Below, one piece after another: positions 10,101 through 19,116 of a stretch of 64,000 nt of DNA. The stretch comes from an uncultured Flavobacteriales bacterium (GTDB taxonomy: Bacteria; Bacteroidota; Bacteroidia; Flavobacteriales_D; Crocinitomicaceae). Every line of letters starts with the position of its first letter. Positions within the stretch are counted from its first letter, which is position 1. The notes beneath the pieces are model-generated. The model was not told the origin of the DNA. It saw nothing but the letters and a program-made list of their open reading frames with translations, and made no database searches. The translations under genes were made by a program, and so were the position numbers. Location of the stretch: assembly GCA_913046365.1 (NCBI GenBank), contig CAJWRM010000001.1, positions 154,860 through 218,859 on the forward strand, given 5' to 3'.

Positions 10101-11187
10101 AGCCGAATAGATATAAATTATTAGCACCATCACAAATCATACTATGTGCTGTCTCGGTACCTGTATTATCATTACCACCACCTAAAAATGTGCTCCAAAG
10201 CATTTGAGCTCCGTCTTCATCAAACTTACTGACGAATACATCAGTAATACCCATTGGACCGAATGGTACTGTAAAATTTGAATTAATGTCATAGGCACCA
10301 TTATCGGGCATAGGATAATCATTGCCGTAAACAGTTCCTCCGGAATAAGCAGAACCATCGTACCCGTATGTTGCTGTCATTCCAAAATTATCTGTATTTG
10401 CTCCATTGTAGGTTGCAAAAACTAAAACTGGATCAATAACCAATTCAAAACCGGGGTTATAAGCGCCCAATTCAAAACTCACGATACCATCTGTGATGAC
10501 AAAATCACAAGGAATCTCAATTTCATTACCATCAATAATCTGAAAAGCAAAAGGTTTCTCCTCGTAAACGACACCCAATTCTGCGGTAATCTCCAAATCT
10601 CCATTTGAGCCGATTGTCATATCTTTCTGACCTACATACTCCAGTTTCAGCTGATCAATAGCAGCATTTGGCGCTACAATAAACTCATACTTAAATTGAT
10701 TGCCCCTATTTTGGATATGAAGGTCAATTCCTTCATAAAAATCAGATAGAGTAGCATGACCATAAACATGCACCTTACTCGCCCATTTGCTTGGGTCATT
10801 TCCTTTCAAATAATTATAGTAGTGCGCACTCTTTTCAGATTTAAGAACCTCATTAACCTCTTGACTCCCTATAAAATTAAGATGAATAACTTCTTGTTTG
10901 GCAATAGGGTCCTCTAAAGGAGTTAATAATGGGTTAGCATGTGCCTCATGCATTGATGAAAAATCTTGTAAGTGATAGATGAATTTATTTTGCTGGACCC
11001 ACACTTTACCGCCATCAATTTTAGACTGAAAGAGAACGCCATCCGGCCATTGGCCTTTATTTTCAATTAATGACTCCTTGGACGAACCATGATTATGATT
11101 TTCATGAGTTTCTTGTTCTTGAGACCAATAATTTTGAGCAAAAAAACATATAAGAATACCAGAATAAATTTGAATTTTCATAAACAT
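7132..11187 (-). CDS. Large T9SS type B (gliding-associated C-terminal) surface protein with DUF7948, SBBP-like propeller and PKD domains
   Basis: The order in this 1351-residue protein is: signal peptide (1-22); a DUF7948-like region beginning IENKGQWPDGVLF (about 40-260); a long beta-propeller/SBBP-like stretch of repeated D..GN.Y..G.T blocks (about 260-790); PKD domains with YLWDFGDG and FLWDFGNGEVDS (about 800-870 and 960-1040); further Ig-like repeats; and a C-terminal CHU_C/type B domain (FVPNAFSPNGDNYND...NRWGEMVF...GWDG). Type B cargo is exported by the T9SS and anchored by a different route from type A cargo. Function is probably adhesion or matrix. An ATG two codons downstream (11181) is an alternative start. 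Confidence 0.9.
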   Translation of the reverse strand: MFMKIQIYSGILICFFAQNYWSQEQETHENHNHGSSKESLIENKGQWPDGVLFQSKIDGGKVWVQQNKFIYHLQDFSSMHEAHANPLLTPLEDPIAKQEVIHLNFIGSQEVNEVLKSEKSAHYYNYLKGNDPSKWASKVHVYGHATLSDFYEGIDLHIQNRGNQFKYEFIVAPNAAIDQLKLEYVGQKDMTIGSNGDLEITAELGVVYEEKPFAFQIIDGNEIEIPCDFVITDGIVSFELGAYNPGFELVIDPVLVFATYNGANTDNFGMTATYGYDGSAYSGGTVYGNDYPMPDNGAYDINSNFTVPFGPMGITDVFVSKFDEDGAQMLWSTFLGGGNDNTGTETAHSMICDGANNLYLFGSTSSPDFPVSPGAYNTIHNGGDVGYNFGSTGVNHSAFGIDLYVSKLSADGTSLMGSTYVGGSGNDGVNYNAANFGAFSELTSNYGDNFRGEIMLDDANNVIVASCTHSIDFPVVNAIQNSNGGAQDGTVFKLSADFSQLLFSTYYGGTENDACYSVKVDESDNLIFAGGTKSSNLPGMGLGYQNTYGGGETDGFVVKTPPSGTSITNASYIGMGQYDQVFFVEIDRVNSIFLLGQSVGGTFPVNNAAFSNGASSNFIMKLDSNLTTNIASTRFGNGDPNIHISPTAFLVDNCGNIYVSAWGADLLQATPLTGMPITPDAFQSDPPNGFDFYLMVMFADFSDILYGSYLGGTVAREHVDGGTSRFDKNGIVYQSVCGGCGGNSDFPTTPGAWSASNNSTNCNNLIFKFDSGILPVADFTVDQTTGCNDFTVNFENISSDSDTYLWDFGDGALDSTTFNPVITYTEAGIYEVNLFVTDSVCQLTDTAQITVIVVDSVLLDVPNQMSVCDNVPFDLVANSLGTANQFIWSANADFTNPLNSPSDSTVTVSADGTYYIMADNGFCSAEDTVQVLFDASPEAQFSILDSVGCAPLSASFFNESIQTDYFLWDFGNGEVDSVNFDPEILYTAPGIYTVSLYIFDSLCPASDTTFATITILPNITVSGLDSVSLCEGNVVLSANSNGTASTYEWSSSPDFSDLINPSGDSSIVVSASGTYYIQLGNSECSLVDSVFVEFINPEIALIAEDSICLYDFSEVAVENLTPAIGFNYVWQPDSIITSDNQELIQVQPLTSQYVYVTATSPENCIVEDSIFINVTDIDSTLVIASSSEYAVPEGATVTLFGSPSGLPFYQWSPVDGLSAPTNQQTNAVINEDIIYTLSVSDGICTRDDTVEIKVYEIICEDPYVFVPNAFSPNGDNYNDVLYVRGLYIEKVIFRVFNRWGEMVFESNDVSVGWDGMFRNQLLQPDVYDFYLDVTCVGGLTSIVKGNVTLMR

Positions 11188-11304
11188 GAAATAACTTATC
11201 TAAGATACACAATTTACGTTAAAAATTTTGTTTAAAAAAACAGGATAAAGGAACATTAAGCATTATAATATTTAATTTCGTTGAAAAGCCTTTTTAACAG
11301 AAAT

Positions 11305-12255
11305 ATGAAAAATAGGATTACCGAACTCTTCAATATTCAATACCCAATCATACAAGCCGGAATGATATGGTGCTCAGGTTGGGAACTAGCCTCAACGGTT
11401 TCTAATGCCGGGGGTTTGGGTATTATTGGTTCTGGATCGATGTACCCGGACATTTTAGATGAACAAATAGCTAAATGTAAAGCGAATACATCAAAACCTT
11501 TTGCGGTAAACCTTCCGATGCTTTACCCCAATATTGAAGAACATATTCAAACCATTATAAAACACAAAGTTCCCATCGTTTTTACCTCAGCGGGAAATCC
11601 AAAAACATATACTGAACGATTACAAAAAGAAGGGATTACCGTCGTTCATGTTGTTTCTAGTCTGAAATTTGCTTTGAAAGCTCAACAAGCTGGTGTAGAT
11701 GCAGTTGTAGCTGAAGGTTTTGAGGCAGGAGGCCATAATGGACGTGATGAAACGACTACATTATGTCTTGTACCTATGGTGAAGAAAGAGATTACAATTC
11801 CTTTGATCGCAGCGGGCGGCATAGCAACAGGTAGGGCAATGCTTGCATGTATGGCACTCGGGGCAGATGGTGTTCAGATTGGTAGTCGATTCGTTGCCTC
11901 CCACGAATCTAGCGCACATATCAATTTCAAAAAAGCCATTTTAAATGCTAAAGAAGGCGATACGGAGCTTACACTAAAAGAGCTCACCCCCGTTCGATTA
12001 ATGAAAAATGAATTTCATAGCAGCATAAAAGAGGCCTACTCAAAAAATGCCTCAATAAAAGAACTTAGTGAGTTACTTGGAAGAGGACGTGCAAAAAAAG
12101 GTATGTTCGAAGGAGATTTGAAAAATGGAGAATTAGAGATTGGACAAATAGCAGGTATTATGGATGAGCTCCTATCCGCAGAGCAAATCATTATAGACTT
12201 GGTCAAAGAATTTAATGACGCACAAAGTGAATTGTCAAAAATCTCAATAAAGTAG
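11305..12255 (+). CDS. Nitronate monooxygenase-family FMN enzyme
   Basis: The listed ORF starts at TTG 11281; the in-frame ATG at 11305 (MKNRITELFNIQYPIIQAGM) matches family N termini and gives 316 residues. It is a TIM barrel with the flavin motifs GFEAGGHNGRDETTTL and AAGGIATGRAMLACMALGADGVQIGSRF. Members oxidise alkyl nitronates or, in related branches, act as enoyl-reductase-like flavoproteins, and the substrate here cannot be told from sequence. The stop is followed one base later by the ATG of an M16 peptidase, so it heads a three-gene operon. Confidence 0.88.
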   Translation: MKNRITELFNIQYPIIQAGMIWCSGWELASTVSNAGGLGIIGSGSMYPDILDEQIAKCKANTSKPFAVNLPMLYPNIEEHIQTIIKHKVPIVFTSAGNPKTYTERLQKEGITVVHVVSSLKFALKAQQAGVDAVVAEGFEAGGHNGRDETTTLCLVPMVKKEITIPLIAAGGIATGRAMLACMALGADGVQIGSRFVASHESSAHINFKKAILNAKEGDTELTLKELTPVRLMKNEFHSSIKEAYSKNASIKELSELLGRGRAKKGMFEGDLKNGELEIGQIAGIMDELLSAEQIIIDLVKEFNDAQSELSKISIK

Positions 12256-12256
12256 A

Positions 12257-13495
12257 ATGATTCAATTTAAACGTTATACCTTAAATAATGGACTTAAAGT
12301 AATCCTCCACCACGATAAAACAACGCCGATGGCTGTTGTCAACACCCTTTATGATGTTGGTTCCAGAGATGAGCAGGAGGATAAGACCGGGTTCGCTCAC
12401 CTCTTTGAGCACCTTATGTTCGGAGGTTCTATTCACGTTGAAGATTTTGACCAAGAGCTTCAAAAAGCTGGTGGAGAAAGCAATGCGTTCACGAGCAATG
12501 ACCTTACAAATTATTATGAAATAATACCTGCAAACAATATAGAGACGGCACTTTGGTTAGAAAGTGACAGGATGCTTTCACTCGCTTTTACTGATAAAAG
12601 CTTGGAAGTGCAGCGCAGTGTAGTTATAGAGGAGTTTAAACAGCGTTATTTGAACCAACCCTATGGTGATGTTTGGCTCGAGTTAAGACCATTAGCATAT
12701 GAAAAACACCCTTACCAATGGGCAACTATTGGAAAAGATATTACCCACATTGAAAAAGCAGAAATGAGCGACGTCAAAGCATTTTTCAAAAAGTTTTATT
12801 GCCCCTCGAATGCAATTTTATGTGTCTCAGGTAATTTTGATTCCAGCTCAATTCAACAGCTCATCGAAAAATATTACGGAAGTATCCCAGGAGGTATAAA
12901 GCCTGCAAGAATTTTACCACTTGAACCACCTCAGACAGAATTTAGAGAAAAGTTGATTGAGCGTGATGTTCCCGCTAATGCTTTTTATTATGCCTTTCGG
13001 ATGTCAGAAAGAAAAAATATTGGATATTACTTGGGAGACTTTTTAAGTGATGCCATAGGTAAGGATCAATCCTCATTATTAAATGTGGCACTTAAAAAAG
13101 AGCAGGGCTTAGTTTCCGAAATAAATGCTTTCATTACAGGATCCCTTGATGATGGCTTATTCCTAATTACTGGAAAGCTTTCTGAGGATGTTAATTTCGA
13201 CACCTTGGACAGTGCACTCTGGCAGGAGTTAGAAAAGATTAAAGCAGAGGGTTTTAAAGCCCGTAAGCTTAACTCCTTAAAGAATAAATTAAATACTGCA
13301 AAAGCTTTTCAAGAGCAAGGATTATTAAACAAATCTATAAGTCTTTGCATGTTTGAGCTGCTCGGAGATGCAAACGGTTTAAATGAGGAAATTCAGATCT
13401 ATAATAAGATTGAAAATGATGATATTCTTGGATTTGCGAATTCAATTTTAAGGAAGGAAAATTGCTCTTTACTCAAAATAAATAAAACAAAATGA
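12257..13495 (+). CDS. M16-family zinc peptidase, catalytic partner
   Basis: The 412-residue protein has the inverted zinc motif HxxEH as HLFEHLMF near residue 50 and the downstream glutamate region typical of M16. The N terminus (LNNGLKVILHHDKTTPMAVV) is classical for the family, and there is no signal peptide. M16 peptidases degrade oligopeptides inside a clamshell chamber, often as a heterodimer with an inactive partner. The next gene is that partner, starting inside this stop codon (ATGA overlap at 13492). Confidence 0.93.
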   Translation: MIQFKRYTLNNGLKVILHHDKTTPMAVVNTLYDVGSRDEQEDKTGFAHLFEHLMFGGSIHVEDFDQELQKAGGESNAFTSNDLTNYYEIIPANNIETALWLESDRMLSLAFTDKSLEVQRSVVIEEFKQRYLNQPYGDVWLELRPLAYEKHPYQWATIGKDITHIEKAEMSDVKAFFKKFYCPSNAILCVSGNFDSSSIQQLIEKYYGSIPGGIKPARILPLEPPQTEFREKLIERDVPANAFYYAFRMSERKNIGYYLGDFLSDAIGKDQSSLLNVALKKEQGLVSEINAFITGSLDDGLFLITGKLSEDVNFDTLDSALWQELEKIKAEGFKARKLNSLKNKLNTAKAFQEQGLLNKSISLCMFELLGDANGLNEEIQIYNKIENDDILGFANSILRKENCSLLKINKTK

Positions 13496-14745
13496 ATCGA
13501 ACAAAGGCTCCAAAAACCCACAAAACGGGTGCTATTTCATTCATTTCTCCAGAGAAAATCGCGCTTAATAAAACAACTCCATTATATTGGATGTCTGATG
13601 TCTCTAATGAAACTGCAAGGATTGATGTTTATTTTGACGCAGGCTTGAGAAAAGCCAAAAACAGCATTGCGAGTATGACCTCATCGATGCTGCTTTCTGG
13701 TACTTCGCAAAAAAACTCAACTGAAATACATAACCAGCTAGATGATCTAGGTGCCTTTTTTGATATCGGTCTATCACATGAAGGTGTTATGGTTTCATTA
13801 TTTGCATTAAAGAGGAATATTTCTGAAGCCTATCATGTCCTTTTGGACGCCATAATCAATGCATCCTTTCCCGAATCAGAATTTCAAGAAGTAAAAGCCG
13901 AAAAAATTCAAAACTTTAAGATCAATATCAACCGTGTAGCCGTTATTGCTCAAAGGGCTTTTCAAAAACAATTATACTACGGAACAGAATATGCAATGCT
14001 TTCCGATGAATCTGATCTCCAAAAAGTTGAAAGACAGGAATTATTAGATTTTCATAAGACTAACTATGTAAATGGTATTTTTAAAATTGCCATTGTCGGC
14101 GCATTAGAAGAAAAGAAAATTCAACAAATCTGCGATGTATCAAAAACACATTGCATTGAACAAGCATTGGAATTTAAAAGTGATTTCCGTAACAAATCTG
14201 GAGTGATTCATGTTGAAAAAATAGATGCCCTCCAAACGGCAATACGCATAGGAAAAACCCTCTTCAATAAAAAACACGAAGACTTCTTGGATGTTAGTAT
14301 TCTCAATACTATTTTGGGAGACTATTTTGGGAGCCGGCTTATGAAAAACATAAGGGAAGACAAGGGATACACCTATGGTATAGGAAGTATAATTTCAGAA
14401 TCTGGCGGATCGGGATATCTGCTCATCGGCTCCGAAGTTGGCAAGGAACATTTACAACCAACATTAGATGAAATTAAAAAAGAGATGCTACTCTTGTGCA
14501 ATGAGAAAATAGGAAATGATGAACTTGGATTAGTGAAAAACCACCTGCTTGGTCAAATGCTTAAAATTTCTGATGGCCCCTATGCAATGATGGATCTATT
14601 TTTGAGTGTTGAATCTTATGGACTTCGCTCTGACTTCTATAATTCATATATTCAACGAATACACGACATAGATGCAAAGACAATCCTGCGAATGGCAAAT
14701 AGCTACTTGAATTGGAGTGACATGTCAGTTATTTCTGCAGGTTAG
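13492..14745 (+). CDS. M16-family peptidase-like protein, non-catalytic partner
   Basis: The 417-residue product has the M16 fold (YFDAGLRKAKNSIASMTSSMLLSGT; IREDKGYTYGIGS) but no HxxEH zinc motif, so it should not hydrolyse peptides itself. The C-terminal R..KGYTYG segment, which binds substrate in M16 heterodimers, is kept. It overlaps the catalytic gene by four bases. Two-subunit M16 enzymes of this kind need the inactive chain for substrate binding. That role here is inferred from family knowledge. Confidence 0.9.
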   Translation: MNRTKAPKTHKTGAISFISPEKIALNKTTPLYWMSDVSNETARIDVYFDAGLRKAKNSIASMTSSMLLSGTSQKNSTEIHNQLDDLGAFFDIGLSHEGVMVSLFALKRNISEAYHVLLDAIINASFPESEFQEVKAEKIQNFKININRVAVIAQRAFQKQLYYGTEYAMLSDESDLQKVERQELLDFHKTNYVNGIFKIAIVGALEEKKIQQICDVSKTHCIEQALEFKSDFRNKSGVIHVEKIDALQTAIRIGKTLFNKKHEDFLDVSILNTILGDYFGSRLMKNIREDKGYTYGIGSIISESGGSGYLLIGSEVGKEHLQPTLDEIKKEMLLLCNEKIGNDELGLVKNHLLGQMLKISDGPYAMMDLFLSVESYGLRSDFYNSYIQRIHDIDAKTILRMANSYLNWSDMSVISAG

Positions 14746-14802
14746 CAACTTTATTTGGACGTTCTCGTTATAATACTACGTATTATGTTACGTTATATCC
14801 AT

Positions 14803-17800
14803 ATGCAAAGAGCCTTTGCCTTCATTCTTTTTTTAAGCTTTTCAATAAGCTTACATGCCTCCCATGTGATGGGTGGAGAAATAACATGGAGCTGCAGCGG
14901 AGCAAACACATATGAATTTCAGCTTGTGTTCTATCGAGACTGCAATGGTGCAGAAGTAAATATTATTTCTGAAGACCTCAGGGTTTGGAACCATCCTACA
15001 CTTAATTCAATAGTCTTAAATTTTATATCAAGAGAAGATATTTCTCCTTCATGCACTGTAGTGGCAGGATCACCACCTATGCTCGAATGCGGAACAGGCA
15101 GTGCGGCTGGTAATGGAGTTGGCGCAATTGAACGGATAACATACCGGAGTGACCCAATAAGCATAGAGGGTATTCCTCCCTCGGAAGGTTGGGTCTTTAC
15201 TTATGAAAATTTTTCAAGAAGTAATGCAATTAGCAATTTATCCGATCCATCCACATTTGGAATTACCTTGGCGGCGAAAATGTTCTCCAACCCAAATAGC
15301 ATTGACAATACATGTACAGACTCTTCACCTAACTTCTTACAATCACCTCATTTCGTTACTTGTGCAGGTTCTGAATATAGATACAATATGAATGCGATTG
15401 ATCCTGATCTCGATTCACTTCATTTTCAATTTGGGATACCATTTGATTATTTTCCCGTAGGTGTTTATGACCCTCCATCAAATCCAATGCCCGTTCCATT
15501 TGAATCTGGGTATTCATTTGACTCACCTACCCCGGATGAGAATATAGATGTTAACAATATTTCGGCGTCAATTGACCCTTCCACAGGTGAAATCGTGTTT
15601 ACAAGCTTTACCATTGGGAATTTCAATATTAAGGTCGCCGTTCAGTCTTTTAGGAATGGGGTATTAATCGGTGAGGTTGAACGAGAGATGCAGGTTGTGG
15701 TTTTGCCATGTAGCAGTGAAAACGATGCGCCTATAATTACGCCTCCATTTGCTGGTGGATTATTTGAAACAACAGTAAATGCCGGAGATTTAATTGACTT
15801 TGATCTTCTGGCAACAGACCTTGACCTTCTTCAGAATGGTGCAGCCCAAAATGTTATCATATCTGCCTCTGGACCCATGTTTGGCAATGGATATACAAGT
15901 CCTTTAGGTTGCGATATTGAACCTTGCGCTACCTTAAATAGCTTACCTCCTATCGAAGCACCTGAAAACGCAACGGCTTCTTTTTCTTGGCAAACCACCT
16001 GTGACCATTTGGTCAATCAGTTTGGGGGTATTTCTGAGATGATTCCTTATGACTTTGTATTTAAAGTTCAAGACAATTTTTGTCAGGTTCCAAAGATAAC
16101 CTACGCCACAGTCAGAATTAATGTTATGAATCCTGGAGTTCTTCAAGCGCCCAAAATAGATTGCATTCAAACAGACGTTGATGGTAACCTGACACTAAAT
16201 TGGACCTCCCTAAATAATCCCTTTAGTTCTTTCGTTGAATACGGGGTTTATTCTGTTCAAGATGGTTTATTGGCAAATCTCGTTGATGTTAATGCGAATA
16301 GTTTTCCTATCATGGGATCTACAGACACACAAGATTTTTTCCTATCGGTAACTTCTGGATGTAATGGGAATACAATAAAATACTCAGATACTATTTCCAA
16401 TATCTTTCTAAACCTAAACAACCCTGGAAACGGAATGGCTCTACTAAGCTGGAATGCTCCATCAAGCACTCCATTATCCTACACGGGAGACTTCTATCAT
16501 ATTTATAGAGAATACCCAACTGGAGTTTTCACCCTCATTGATAGCGTTGCAATGGGAAACAATTCGTATCAAGACACGATAGATATTTGTTCGGCATTTC
16601 TCAATTATCAAATTGTGCTTCCGGGAGCCATTTGCGATTTTACATCAAATATCACAGGAGATGTTTTTGAGGATTTAATGACTCCAGATATACCTTTAAT
16701 ATTCAGTGCAGGAATAGATACAACAACGAACCTCATGCAGATTGAGTGGAGCCAAAACCTACAAAGTGACACCTATGGATATGTGATCTATACCTTTGAT
16801 GCCGCTGGTATTTTGTATGAACTTGATACCGTATGGGGAATAGAATCAACAATATACACCTATGATGTACCATTTGAAGAAGGTCCCTTTTCATATTCAG
16901 TTGCGGCCTTTGATTCTTGCGAAACGAGTTCAGTACCTGTAACCTATCAAACAAGTGCTAAAGCAGACGTTCACACAACTATGGTATCCTCTTCCGAAGT
17001 ATTTATGTGTGAGCAAGAGGCTATTTTATCATGGACAAGCTATGCAGGGAGCACAACTGATTTTTACGAAATTTGGAGTCTCTCTAATGGTATATGGAAT
17101 TTAGAAGAAATCACTGAGGAAACAACAGCGACAATTGCTGTGAATGGAAACCAAAGCTATACGATTTACATCAATTCAATATTCATTGATGGCCACAATG
17201 CTTTTTCATCTCCTACATCATTTACAGTTCCCATTGCAGGAGACCCAGGATATAATTACCTGAAATTAGTTTCTGTAGTTGATGGAAATATTGAGTTGTA
17301 TCAATATATAGATGAATCTGTGGGTATCACTGAAATCATATTTCAGAGACGAGATTACAATGGCGCCTATGAAGAAATAGGAAGATCGGATGCAACCTCA
17401 GATGTGGTGTTCTTTATAGATGAGGATGTAGAAACAGAATTCCAGGCTTGGGAATACAGAACCAAATATATCGATAGCTGTGGTTTTGAAGGAGAATTTT
17501 CAAATGAGGCTAAAACAATATTCTTAGAAGGAGAAGCGAATGATTACGATTACATAAATACGCTCAATTGGTCAGATTATGAAGGGTTCGATGGCGGCAT
17601 AAAAGAGTACAAACTCTATAGGTCAATTAATGGCAGCTATGACCCCACTCCTATTGCTACATTTCTACCTGATGAAAATAATTTTATTGATGACATTAAT
17701 GGCATAGGTGTTCAATCTAAGGTTTGTTATCGAATAGAGGGTGAAGAACTTTTTAATACCTATGATTTCTCAGAAATCAGTTCTTCAAATGAACTATGCT

Positions 17801-18090
17801 TGAGCTACTCCTCGAAAATTTTTATTCCAAATGCTTTTACACCAGGTGGAATCAACCCTATTTTCTTACCTGTTGTTTCGCACATAAAACCAGAAACCTA
17901 CCATCTAACAATAATTAATAGATGGGGACAGCTCGTTTTTGAGAGCTTTGATCAAAATGTTGGATGGAATGGTACCATTCAAACTAATGGAAGCAAAGCC
18001 AAAAATGATGTTTATGTTTATATTTTTGAAGCCGAGGACGACGAGGGCAACTTTATTCAAAAGAAAGGTTTCGTTTCGCTCATAAAGTAA
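14803..18090 (+). CDS. Large T9SS type B surface protein with fibronectin-type repeats
   Basis: The listed ORF starts at TTG 14755; the ATG at 14803 gives a clean signal peptide (MQRAFAFILFLSFSISLHA), although an ATG at 14785 is also possible. The mature protein of about 1075 residues begins SHVMGGEITWSC, a start common among Bacteroidota gliding-type surface proteins, and continues with beta-rich Ig/FN3-like repeats containing paired cysteines. It ends in a CHU_C/type B domain: IFIPNAFTPGGINP...INRWGQLVFESFDQNVGWNG. It is expected to be exported by the T9SS and displayed on the surface. There is no enzymatic motif. Confidence 0.88.
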   Translation: MQRAFAFILFLSFSISLHASHVMGGEITWSCSGANTYEFQLVFYRDCNGAEVNIISEDLRVWNHPTLNSIVLNFISREDISPSCTVVAGSPPMLECGTGSAAGNGVGAIERITYRSDPISIEGIPPSEGWVFTYENFSRSNAISNLSDPSTFGITLAAKMFSNPNSIDNTCTDSSPNFLQSPHFVTCAGSEYRYNMNAIDPDLDSLHFQFGIPFDYFPVGVYDPPSNPMPVPFESGYSFDSPTPDENIDVNNISASIDPSTGEIVFTSFTIGNFNIKVAVQSFRNGVLIGEVEREMQVVVLPCSSENDAPIITPPFAGGLFETTVNAGDLIDFDLLATDLDLLQNGAAQNVIISASGPMFGNGYTSPLGCDIEPCATLNSLPPIEAPENATASFSWQTTCDHLVNQFGGISEMIPYDFVFKVQDNFCQVPKITYATVRINVMNPGVLQAPKIDCIQTDVDGNLTLNWTSLNNPFSSFVEYGVYSVQDGLLANLVDVNANSFPIMGSTDTQDFFLSVTSGCNGNTIKYSDTISNIFLNLNNPGNGMALLSWNAPSSTPLSYTGDFYHIYREYPTGVFTLIDSVAMGNNSYQDTIDICSAFLNYQIVLPGAICDFTSNITGDVFEDLMTPDIPLIFSAGIDTTTNLMQIEWSQNLQSDTYGYVIYTFDAAGILYELDTVWGIESTIYTYDVPFEEGPFSYSVAAFDSCETSSVPVTYQTSAKADVHTTMVSSSEVFMCEQEAILSWTSYAGSTTDFYEIWSLSNGIWNLEEITEETTATIAVNGNQSYTIYINSIFIDGHNAFSSPTSFTVPIAGDPGYNYLKLVSVVDGNIELYQYIDESVGITEIIFQRRDYNGAYEEIGRSDATSDVVFFIDEDVETEFQAWEYRTKYIDSCGFEGEFSNEAKTIFLEGEANDYDYINTLNWSDYEGFDGGIKEYKLYRSINGSYDPTPIATFLPDENNFIDDINGIGVQSKVCYRIEGEELFNTYDFSEISSSNELCLSYSSKIFIPNAFTPGGINPIFLPVVSHIKPETYHLTIINRWGQLVFESFDQNVGWNGTIQTNGSKAKNDVYVYIFEAEDDEGNFIQKKGFVSLIK

Positions 18091-18103
18091 AATGAACACC
18101 TTT

Positions 18104-19021
18104 TTAAGTACCTAACCTAGAGCATAACTCCTCTAATAAATGGGGAACAGAAATAAATTCATTACCATCACCCACCTTATAGCTACCATGCCAGGGCCTT
18201 GTCTTATTGATTTCTGTAGCACCAAACAAACCAATGACATTAGCACCGAAAAAAGAAGCAAGATGCATTGCTCCACTGTCATTAGCCAATACAAATTTCG
18301 CTTCACGCATAACATAGGCAGAAACAGATAGTGTATTACTCAAAACAAGAATATCTGGAAAATCATTACAGCATCGGGTATAATCACTTTCAGAGACAAC
18401 AGCCACGATCTTTGTTTCGGAATACTTGACACAGAAGTCATTCCAAAATGGCCATTCCTTATTTTTGCCTTTATGCAAATTCGTAGCGTAAGGACAAATA
18501 ACAATATACTCTTCTTTTATTTTTTCTTCAATAAGATTTTGACCTAGAGCAACACTTTTTTCATCGATAGGAATAAAACTATCGAAGGACGATGCATCCA
18601 AATCTTCCTTTAAATATCCTTTCGCTAGATCAAAGTAATTTTCAACAGTGTGTAGCTCATCATTATAAGCAAGACTTTGGCGAGAAAGAAAATGATAACC
18701 TATGGTATATATCCCAGCAAGTCTCATTGGAGCAAGAGAAGATAATGTTTTCGGGCAAAGTAAACCCACATCAAAATTATACTCACGATAAAAACGATAA
18801 GACCATTTTGAATTCTTGATTTCAGGACTCGAAACAATATTTAGATCTGTGCCAGAGAACAATTCTTTCGCCCAAGGGTGACCCAAACAGACAAAATCAA
18901 CTCCCCTATTTTGCAGCGCAAGGAGCATTGGATAGGTCATTAGCGTATCACCAATCCAGTTTGGAAGCCGAACAATTAGCTTAGCATCTTGAATATGTTT
19001 TGTAGATAATGAGGAATTCAC
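18104..19021 (-). CDS. GT9-family glycosyltransferase (heptosyltransferase-like)
   Basis: The 305-residue protein begins IVRLPNWIGDTLMTYPML and has the C-terminal donor motif ANDSGAMHLASFFGANVIGLFGATE...TRPWHG, both diagnostic of the WaaC/WaaF/RfaQ family (GT9). These enzymes add heptose or related sugars to lipid A-core at the inner membrane's cytoplasmic face. The sugar and acceptor in this organism are not determinable. It stands alone on the minus strand, convergent with the T9SS gene. Confidence 0.88.
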   Translation of the reverse strand: MNSSLSTKHIQDAKLIVRLPNWIGDTLMTYPMLLALQNRGVDFVCLGHPWAKELFSGTDLNIVSSPEIKNSKWSYRFYREYNFDVGLLCPKTLSSLAPMRLAGIYTIGYHFLSRQSLAYNDELHTVENYFDLAKGYLKEDLDASSFDSFIPIDEKSVALGQNLIEEKIKEEYIVICPYATNLHKGKNKEWPFWNDFCVKYSETKIVAVVSESDYTRCCNDFPDILVLSNTLSVSAYVMREAKFVLANDSGAMHLASFFGANVIGLFGATEINKTRPWHGSYKVGDGNEFISVPHLLEELCSRLGT

Positions 19022-19116
19022 AATTAAAATTAAAATTAATCAAAACCTTAATGAGAGCCGCAATGTAAAATGATTGGTAAGACTTATTTTGTTCGCTGAT
19101 AAAATAGAAACAAAGG

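Noticed and set aside
14755-14802. N-terminal extension of the second type B protein from TTG 14755
   Set aside because: The ATG at 14803 starts a clean signal peptide; the upstream stretch would place charged residues in front of it.
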